Below, piece by piece: positions 24,875-29,919 of a stretch of 29,919 bases of DNA (its first letter is position 1; every line of letters begins with the position of its first letter). The position numbers and the translations under genes are program-made. The stretch is from an uncultured Oscillospiraceae bacterium. Lineage in GTDB: Bacteria > Bacillota > Clostridia > Oscillospirales > Acutalibacteraceae. The stretch spans positions 1 to 29,919 of the forward strand of contig USCI01000024.1 in NCBI GenBank assembly GCA_900553255.1. Reading direction: 5' to 3'. Below the pieces are notes generated by a model. The model saw only the letters and a program-made list of their open reading frames with translations. It ran no database searches and was not told the DNA's origin.

Positions 24875-24901
24875 GGGCCGCAGTGCACAGCGCTGCGGCT
24901 C
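24875..24901 (+). other. hairpin between the GH38 and GH130 genes
   Basis: GGGCCGCAG (24875-24883) pairs with CTGCGGCTC (24893-24901), with one G-U pair. The hairpin lies 12 bases after the GH38 stop and ends about ten bases before the GH130 ribosome-binding site. No T-tract follows. It may stabilise or separate the two mRNAs. Confidence 0.4.
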
Positions 24902-24927
24902 GCTGAACGAAGGAGAGGCTTTTTCAG

Positions 24928-25869
24928 ATGACAGTGGAGCGACTGGGCATGGTGCTGCAACCGGCGAGGGAGACGGAAGCGGTGTTCAATGCAGGGATGG
25001 TGAAGCAGGGAGAAACGGTGCATATGCTGTACCGGCGAGCGGAGGTGGCGGACCGTGGGGACGGAAAGAGCCTGAGGTACGAGAAGAACGAGATCTGCTA
25101 TGCGCGGCTGGATCTGCAGGGACGGGTACTGGAGGACAGACGGAGCAAAGCGGTGATCATCCCGGAGACGCGGTGGGAAGCGGGGGGATGTGAGGATCCG
25201 CGGATCGTGCCGTTTGAAGGGGTGTATTATGTGTTCTACTCGGCGTTTGACGGCGAGGTGTGCCGTGTAGGGGTAGCGAGGACACGGGATTTTGAGAGCT
25301 ATGAGAAGCTGGGCGTGATCCCGACGCGGCAGTGGGACAAGGACGCGTTCATCCTGCCGGAGCGTGTGGGCGGAAAAATCGTGTATATCCATCGGATCGA
25401 GCCGGATATCGAGATGGACTTTTTCGATACGGTGGAGGATATGTTCGACGAGGAATGCTGGGCGCATTACGGGGAAAAGGTGCACGAGCGGGTAGTGCTG
25501 ACCGGAGTGGAAGCGTGGGAATCGGCGAAGGTGGGCGGGAGCGTGCCGCCGATAAAGACCCAAGAGGGATGGCTTCTGCTTTATCACGGGGTGGGAAGGG
25601 ACCGCGAACCATTCTGCTACCGAGCGGGGGCGGCGCTGCTGGATTTGGAGAACCCGGCGCGGATTAAGGCGAGACTGCCGTACCCGCTGCTGGAGCCGGA
25701 AACCGAATACGAATGTGAGGGTGACGTGAACAACGTGGTGTTCCCGCAGGGGGCGTATATCCACGAGGGCTGGCTGTACATCTCATATGGTGCGGCGGAT
25801 AAGCGTGTGGCGATGGCCAGGGTGAGGTATGACGAACTGCTCGGCGAGCTGCGCAGGCACCCCGTCTGA
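24928..25869 (+). CDS. GH130 mannoside phosphorylase or hydrolase
   Basis: This 313-residue protein has a five-bladed propeller pattern typical of GH130: FNAGMVKQGETVHMLYRR at the start, GGCEDPRIV (86-94, with D90 the likely catalytic acid), DKDAFILPE (137-145), YIHRI (153-157), LLYHGVG and ISYGAADKRVAMA. GH130 enzymes split beta-mannosides, usually by phosphorolysis to mannose 1-phosphate and in some branches by hydrolysis. I cannot decide between these, or between beta-1,4 and beta-1,2 linkage, from motifs alone. There is no signal peptide, so it acts in the cytosol. AAGGAG precedes ATG 24928. The gene favours G-ending codons (GGG, GTG, CGG, AAG) more than neighbours that favour CTC/ATC/GGC, hinting at a separate origin. 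Next to GH38 it indicates a mannose-containing substrate. Confidence 0.9.
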   Translation: MTVERLGMVLQPARETEAVFNAGMVKQGETVHMLYRRAEVADRGDGKSLRYEKNEICYARLDLQGRVLEDRRSKAVIIPETRWEAGGCEDPRIVPFEGVYYVFYSAFDGEVCRVGVARTRDFESYEKLGVIPTRQWDKDAFILPERVGGKIVYIHRIEPDIEMDFFDTVEDMFDEECWAHYGEKVHERVVLTGVEAWESAKVGGSVPPIKTQEGWLLLYHGVGRDREPFCYRAGAALLDLENPARIKARLPYPLLEPETEYECEGDVNNVVFPQGAYIHEGWLYISYGAADKRVAMARVRYDELLGELRRHPV

Positions 25870-25943
25870 GTGCGCGCCGCACCTTGCGCCGCAGCCGGTT
25901 TTGTGCTATCCTGTCCGTACGGAAACAGGTCAGGAGGATAGTG

Positions 25944-28004
25944 ATGGAAATTTTGCAAACGTGCCCGGTCTGGGTCTGGCCGGCGGGGCACACAGGCGTT
26001 AACCTGTATGCGGATTTTGTACACACGTTCTCGGTACGGCCGGGCGCGTGCGTGTCTCTGTACATCAGTGCGGACAGCCAGTATGCCGTCTGGGTGAACG
26101 GCCGGTTCGCCGGCTGCGGCCAGTATCCGGATTTTCCCGACTATAAGGTGTGCGACTGTCTGGATATCACGTCTCTGGTGCAGCCGGGGGACAACCGGCT
26201 GTGCGTACAGGGATACTGTCAGGTAGAGGCCTCTTCGACATATTATCCCGGGCGGCCGGGGGTGCTGTTCCGGATCGAGCAGGACGGGCAGACCGTTGCG
26301 GCAAGCGGCCCGGACACGCTGTGCCGGCCGGATCGTGAATACCGTAGCGGGCCGGTGGTGAAATTCAGCGGACAGCTGTCGTTTTCTTTTGGCTACGACG
26401 CAGCCGGGGACGACGGGTGGCGGCAGCGGGAGGCGGCCGGCTTCGCGCCGCCAGAGATCCGGACGTCTCCCCAAAATCTGTATCCGCGGCCGGTTGAGCG
26501 GTTGCAGATTTTCCCTCCGACCGCGGCACGCGTGCTGCGGCAGGGCTTTTTTTGTGCCGATGCGGCGGACGCCGAGCTGGGCCGGCAGATTCAGCAGGCT
26601 CGCTGGCAGACTTCGCCCCAGGGCGCGGACGGGCGATGCTGGCGGCTCGATCTTGGCCGGGAGACGGCCGGATTGCTGTATCTCGATATCGAAACGCCGG
26701 AGTCGGCCGAGGTGCTGGTGGGCTTCGGTGAGCATTTGGCAGACGGGCGCGTGCGTGCCTATATGCCCCCTCGCCATTTTGCCGCCGCATACCGAGCCGT
26801 ACCCGGCAGACGGAGCTTTACCCACTGGTTCAAGCGGCTGGGCTGCCGCTACCTGGAGGTGTACATCCGCAGCAAAGCCGCCGTGCTGCATGCGGCCGGC
26901 CTGCGTCCGACGCTTTACCCGGCAGTGCGCCGCCGCCCGCCCGCCTTCCCGAATCCTCTGGCTGCCGAGATCTATGAAACCGGGGTGCGCACCCTGCTGC
27001 TGTGTATGCATGAGCATTACGAGGATACCCCTTGGCGCGAACAGGCGCTGTATGCGCAGGATGCCCGGCTGCAGATGCTTTCCGGGTTCGGCTGCTTTGA
27101 AGGGCACGCGTTTGCCCGGGCGAGTTTGCGCCTGCTCGCGCAGGGGATGCGATCGGATGGGCTGCTGGAGCTGTGTTCGCCCGGTGTCACCGGTGTTACT
27201 ATCCCCATGTTTTCGCTGCAGTTCGTCACAGCGCTCAGTGAATATACCGAACACAGCGGCGATATCGCCTTTTTCCGGGAGCTTTCGGGTACAGCGCTCG
27301 GCTTGCTGCGGCTGTTCCGCTCCCGCAGGGGAGAAAACGGGCTGATCGGGAATTTCACCGAGCCGCCGTACTGGAACTTTTATGAATGGGCGCCTGGACT
27401 GGACGGCGGGGAAATCGACCGCCGCACGCCGCTGCCCATGTCGTGGGATCTGCCGCTGAATGCCGCGTACTCTGCGGCGGCGCAGGCTACGGCGCGCAGC
27501 TGGAGACTCGTTGGAGAGCCGCGAGAAGCGGAGGAATGGCAGCGTGAGGCTGACCAAGTCAACCGGGCGATCCACCGGGTCTTTTACCGCGGCGATGAGC
27601 GGCTGTATTACACCTTCGCCGACCATGCCGGGCTGCGGGTGCCGAGCCAGCTGTCCGCCGCCATGGCGGTGTGGTGTGGTGCTTGCCCAAGGGAAGCGTA
27701 TACCGGGCTGCTGCCGCTGCTTCGCGGGGAGGATCCCCGCGCCGTCCCGCTGACCCTGTCCAGCCAGTATTACCGTTATGAGGCTCTGCTGCAGGATCCC
27801 GGGCAGGCCCAATTTGTGCGCCGGGATGTGGAGGCGCGTTGGGGCGCCATGCTCCGGCAGGGCGCCACTTCATTCTGGGAGACCGAAAAGGGAGAGGCGG
27901 ATTTCGGCGGCGCCGGCAGCCTGTGTCACGGCTGGTCCGCGATTCCGGTCTACCTGTATCACCGCTACGAGGCTCTGCTCAATGCAGAAGAAAACAAGGA
28001 GTAA
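25944..28004 (+). CDS. GH78-like alpha-L-rhamnosidase family protein, cytoplasmic
   Basis: This 686-residue protein has an N-terminal beta-sandwich with a galactose-binding-like fold (about 25-165; YAVWVNGRFAGCGQYPDF), another beta region (about 195-325), then an (alpha/alpha)6 barrel (about 335-670). Typical GH78 features are HEHYEDTPWREQALYAQDARLQ (split here; 356 onward, acidic E360/D361/E366 as candidate catalytic residues), GATSFWET (640-647) and SLCHGWSAIPVYLY (659 onward). There is no signal peptide. I placed the start at ATG 25944, which follows AGGAGG; the frame is open 60 bases further upstream with no better site. The likely role is removal of a rhamnose-like sugar from imported fragments, but divergent GH78-like proteins often have other specificities. 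Membership in the rhamnosidase clan is fairly sure, substrate is not. Confidence 0.82.
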   Translation: MEILQTCPVWVWPAGHTGVNLYADFVHTFSVRPGACVSLYISADSQYAVWVNGRFAGCGQYPDFPDYKVCDCLDITSLVQPGDNRLCVQGYCQVEASSTYYPGRPGVLFRIEQDGQTVAASGPDTLCRPDREYRSGPVVKFSGQLSFSFGYDAAGDDGWRQREAAGFAPPEIRTSPQNLYPRPVERLQIFPPTAARVLRQGFFCADAADAELGRQIQQARWQTSPQGADGRCWRLDLGRETAGLLYLDIETPESAEVLVGFGEHLADGRVRAYMPPRHFAAAYRAVPGRRSFTHWFKRLGCRYLEVYIRSKAAVLHAAGLRPTLYPAVRRRPPAFPNPLAAEIYETGVRTLLLCMHEHYEDTPWREQALYAQDARLQMLSGFGCFEGHAFARASLRLLAQGMRSDGLLELCSPGVTGVTIPMFSLQFVTALSEYTEHSGDIAFFRELSGTALGLLRLFRSRRGENGLIGNFTEPPYWNFYEWAPGLDGGEIDRRTPLPMSWDLPLNAAYSAAAQATARSWRLVGEPREAEEWQREADQVNRAIHRVFYRGDERLYYTFADHAGLRVPSQLSAAMAVWCGACPREAYTGLLPLLRGEDPRAVPLTLSSQYYRYEALLQDPGQAQFVRRDVEARWGAMLRQGATSFWETEKGEADFGGAGSLCHGWSAIPVYLYHRYEALLNAEENKE

Positions 28005-28049
28005 AACAGGTTTTCCACCGGTGGCCGTTTTGACGGCGGGAAAGGAACG

Positions 28050-29633
28050 GTGATCGCTTTGTCTACCGAAAACATTGTGAATATTGTGCATATCGTCCGC
28101 GGCGTGGAACCGCGCGAGCCACAGGATCTCGTCCTGCCGGTGCGCCGCAACATGGAGCGTATGCGGCGGGAGGGCCTGCCGGGCACCTTTCTGATCGTAT
28201 ACGACGCGATGGAGGATCCCACGCTGCTGGCGGCGTTGCGGCAGGGCGCGGAGGAGTTTGAGATCGGCGGCTGGTTCGAGATCGTGGAACCGATGACCCG
28301 GGAGGCCGGACTCCCCTGGCGGGGCCGGTGGGCCTGGGACTACCATGCGGATGTCGGTATGTCGATCGGCTACACGCCTGAGCAGCGCCGGATACTCGTC
28401 GACGTCTATATGCGGAGATTTCACGCCGCATTCGGGTACTATCCCCATTCGATGGGCGCATGGATACTCGATTGTGTGACGCTCGACTACCTGTACGAGA
28501 AGTACGGCATCCAAGCCGCCGCCATCTGTCGTGACCAGTGCGGTACCGACGGCTACACCCTGTGGGGCGGTTACTACAGCCAGGGCTATTATCCCTCCCG
28601 GAACAATACGCTATGCCCGGCGCAGACCGCAGACCGGCAGATTCCGGTCCCGGTTTTCCGTATGCTGGGCAGCGATCCCATCCACCAGTACGACGCCGGC
28701 CTTTCCGCGGACGGCGAGCCGGCGGACTGGCAGCCGGTCATTACGCTGGAGCCGGTATGCCGGGAGGGCGGCGGCAGTCCGCAATGGGTCGATTGGTATT
28801 TTGCGGAAAACTTCCGCGGGGATGCGCTGGGCTTTGCGTATGCCCAGACCGGACAGGAAAATTCCTTCGGCTGGCCCGCGATGGAAAAGGGACTGGATTG
28901 GCAGTATACCCGCCTGCGCGAACTGAAGTCCCGCGGTAAGCTGCGGGTGGAGACACTGGGCGAAACCGGCGCGTGGATGCGCCGGAGCTTTCCCCTCACT
29001 CCTGCGGTCTCCCAGGTCTTTCGTACCGATTGGAGTTCGCGCGGCGCCGGCACGGTTTGGTACGCAAGCCGGTATTACCGGATCAACCTGCTTTGGGAGT
29101 CCGGCCGCCTGCTGCTGCGGGATCTCCATCTTTTCGACCAGGAGTATCCTGAACGCTACCGGGAAACGCCGGTGCTTACCCACAGCGCGATATACGACAC
29201 TCTCCCCGTGGTGGATGGTTATCGCTTCTGCTCCCGGGGAACCCGCGCCGGCGGACGGTTTACCCTCGGTGGGCAGCCGGCAGTATGTCTGGGGGTAGAG
29301 GCGACCCCTCTGCCACCGGATACCCTGCGGGTCGATGTAAGACTTGAGGGCGGAGGTATCCTGCGTATTCTCTGCTCCGAAACGCATATCGAGATGGGTG
29401 TCGACGGCTGCGCCGGGTCCGCCGGGCCACTGTGTCTGACGATGACTGGCACCGCCGCCCATCTGTCCGCACAGGCGTGCGGACAGAGTCTGACGCTCAC
29501 TTACAACGGCTTCGCCTATGTCCTGCGGCTGGAGGCGGGGCACTACGATACGGCGGATGGTGAAATCACCGCGGTAGCGGACGGCGGCAGGCTGATTATC
29601 CCAACGGCAGACTGCGGCGTGGCGCAGGAATAG
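28050..29633 (+). CDS. DUF3863/NodB-barrel-like protein, possible carbohydrate-active enzyme
   Basis: This 527-residue protein lacks a signal peptide. Its first 300 residues look like a (beta/alpha)7-type barrel of the polysaccharide-deacetylase/GH57 kind: NIVHIVRG, GTFLIVYDAM, EFEIGGWFEIVEP, WAWDYHADVGMSIGYTPEQR, then SMGAWILDCVTLDYLYEKYGI and WGGYYSQGYYPSRNNT. These blocks recall DUF3863-type proteins of Bacteroides, from memory only. The last 200 residues are beta-rich. Acidic and histidine residues in E69, E71, H99 and D101 are plausible active-site or metal positions. GTG 28050 starts the frame; TTG 28059 is an alternative because AAAGGA sits three bases from the GTG and 12 from the TTG. 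It is the last intact gene of the cluster. A reaction cannot be named. Confidence 0.65.
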   Translation: MIALSTENIVNIVHIVRGVEPREPQDLVLPVRRNMERMRREGLPGTFLIVYDAMEDPTLLAALRQGAEEFEIGGWFEIVEPMTREAGLPWRGRWAWDYHADVGMSIGYTPEQRRILVDVYMRRFHAAFGYYPHSMGAWILDCVTLDYLYEKYGIQAAAICRDQCGTDGYTLWGGYYSQGYYPSRNNTLCPAQTADRQIPVPVFRMLGSDPIHQYDAGLSADGEPADWQPVITLEPVCREGGGSPQWVDWYFAENFRGDALGFAYAQTGQENSFGWPAMEKGLDWQYTRLRELKSRGKLRVETLGETGAWMRRSFPLTPAVSQVFRTDWSSRGAGTVWYASRYYRINLLWESGRLLLRDLHLFDQEYPERYRETPVLTHSAIYDTLPVVDGYRFCSRGTRAGGRFTLGGQPAVCLGVEATPLPPDTLRVDVRLEGGGILRILCSETHIEMGVDGCAGSAGPLCLTMTGTAAHLSAQACGQSLTLTYNGFAYVLRLEAGHYDTADGEITAVADGGRLIIPTADCGVAQE

Positions 29634-29652
29634 CCGGGAAAGGAACGGACCG

Positions 29653-29703
29653 ATGACAAAAATCCTGTTCGTGTGCCACGGCAGGATTTACTGTTCAGAA
29701 TAA
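29653..29703 (+). pseudogene. low-molecular-weight protein tyrosine phosphatase, cut after about ten codons
   Basis: An ATG preceded by AAAGGA opens MTKILFVCHG, the conserved N-terminus of low-molecular-weight tyrosine phosphatases. In the family the P-loop continues as CxxxxxR (HGNICRSPMAE-like). Here it becomes RIYCSE and stops at 29703. The catalytic Cys8 is present but the P-loop Arg/Ser and all later sequence are missing. Base composition turns AT-rich at the same point. The gene is best explained as the left fragment of a phosphatase split by an inserted element. Confidence 0.7.
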
Positions 29704-29919
29704 AAAGTCTCAAATCGTCTTAAATACTTCTATAAATAGTAGTTCTTATGTTTCATTCTCAATTTTACCAATGATTTACCAATATTTCTGGAGAGTCAGA
29801 CTTGCAAAAAATAAGCCAGAATGAGGAGATTAAAAATATGAGCGAATTGAAACCAAGAATAACAGAAAACGGAATTGATTATATCCTTGTCGGAGATTAC
29901 TATATCCCAGATTTGAAGC
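29685..29919. mobile_element. end of a Tn4451-like (TnpX-type serine recombinase) mobile element
   Basis: From about 29685 the sequence falls to roughly one-third GC, against about 60% before it. It holds no part of the phosphatase, and a tnpV-like gene begins 150 bases in. Tn4451-family elements cross over at a GA dinucleotide, and a GA is present at 29685-29686, where the phosphatase sequence breaks. The exact border is not certain to a few bases. A short direct repeat TTTACCAAT occurs twice near 29763-29781. Confidence 0.6.
29838..29919 (+). CDS. tnpV: TnpV-like transposon protein (partial)
   Basis: ATG 29838, preceded by GAGGAG, opens MSELKPRITENGIDYILVG and continues DYYIPDL to the window edge (27 residues). 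I recognise this as the start of TnpV, a small protein of unknown function carried by Tn4451/Tn4453-type mobilisable elements and relatives. Its AT-rich codons differ sharply from the glycan locus. The rest of the element, including the serine recombinase, should lie to the right. Confidence 0.8.
   Translation, partial: MSELKPRITENGIDYILVGDYYIPDLK

Noticed and set aside
25870..25943. Possible promoter ahead of the GH78-like gene
   Set aside because: A weak -10-like TATCCT is present but no -35 match at proper spacing; read-through from the upstream genes is simpler.
25617..27812. A 731-residue open frame antisense to the GH130 and GH78-like genes
   Set aside because: It crosses two well-supported genes and the gap between them, and its translation is low-complexity Pro/Arg/Gln-rich with no domain.
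1..29919. tRNA, rRNA, riboswitch or CRISPR array
   Set aside because: I saw no cloverleaf, rRNA-like stretch, regularly spaced repeats or recognisable riboswitch core; short structured RNAs could still be missed by eye.

Overview
The window is about 60% GC for most of its length. It has AGGAGG-type ribosome-binding sites, sigma-A style promoters, a lipobox, MsmX-type sugar ABC permeases without their own ATPase, and a GntR/LacI-type regulator. Together these point to a Gram-positive Bacillota of class Clostridia, probably a gut Oscillospirales relative; the exact taxon cannot be read from the sequence. It is essentially one large glycan-utilisation locus (a Gram-positive PUL) flanked by mobile DNA.

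Layout. Positions 1-155 hold the start of an IS3-like transposase on the minus strand and perhaps the end of that IS. On the minus strand, from a strong promoter near 5810-5837, come a lipoprotein solute-binding protein (4113-5672), a cytosolic clan GH-A-like glycosidase (3142-4083) and its secreted, membrane-anchored paralogue (1736-3145). A GntR-HTH/LacI-sensor regulator (265-1494) follows with its own promoter. The AT-rich divergent region 5673-6073 carries back-to-back extended -10 promoters and a repeated octamer that may be the operator.

On the plus strand, from the promoter at 5974-6002, a tightly packed operon encodes: a solute-binding protein fused to two N-terminal carbohydrate-binding-like modules (6074-8941), two permeases (8950-10781), an NHL-propeller/TPR/Yip1 membrane protein (10819-12972), a DUF5696-like secreted protein (13009-15639), a second permease pair (15662-17662) and a 1291-residue surface protein with seven related modules plus FnIII (17747-21622). 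After a double hairpin come four cytoplasmic enzymes: GH38 alpha-mannosidase (21746-24862), GH130 mannoside phosphorylase/hydrolase (24928-25869), a GH78-like protein (25944-28004) and a DUF3863/NodB-like protein (28050-29633).

Working model (inference): surface proteins bind and trim a mannose-containing, possibly rhamnose- or deoxysugar-containing, glycan. Two importers with two binding proteins bring fragments in, using a housekeeping ATPase encoded elsewhere, and the cytosolic enzymes finish degradation. The NHL-TPR-Yip1 and DUF5696 proteins have no known role and are the most interesting parts.

At 29653 a low-molecular-weight tyrosine phosphatase gene begins but breaks after about ten codons. 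The sequence becomes AT-rich and a tnpV-like gene begins at 29838, so a Tn4451-type serine-recombinase element appears to have inserted into the phosphatase gene.
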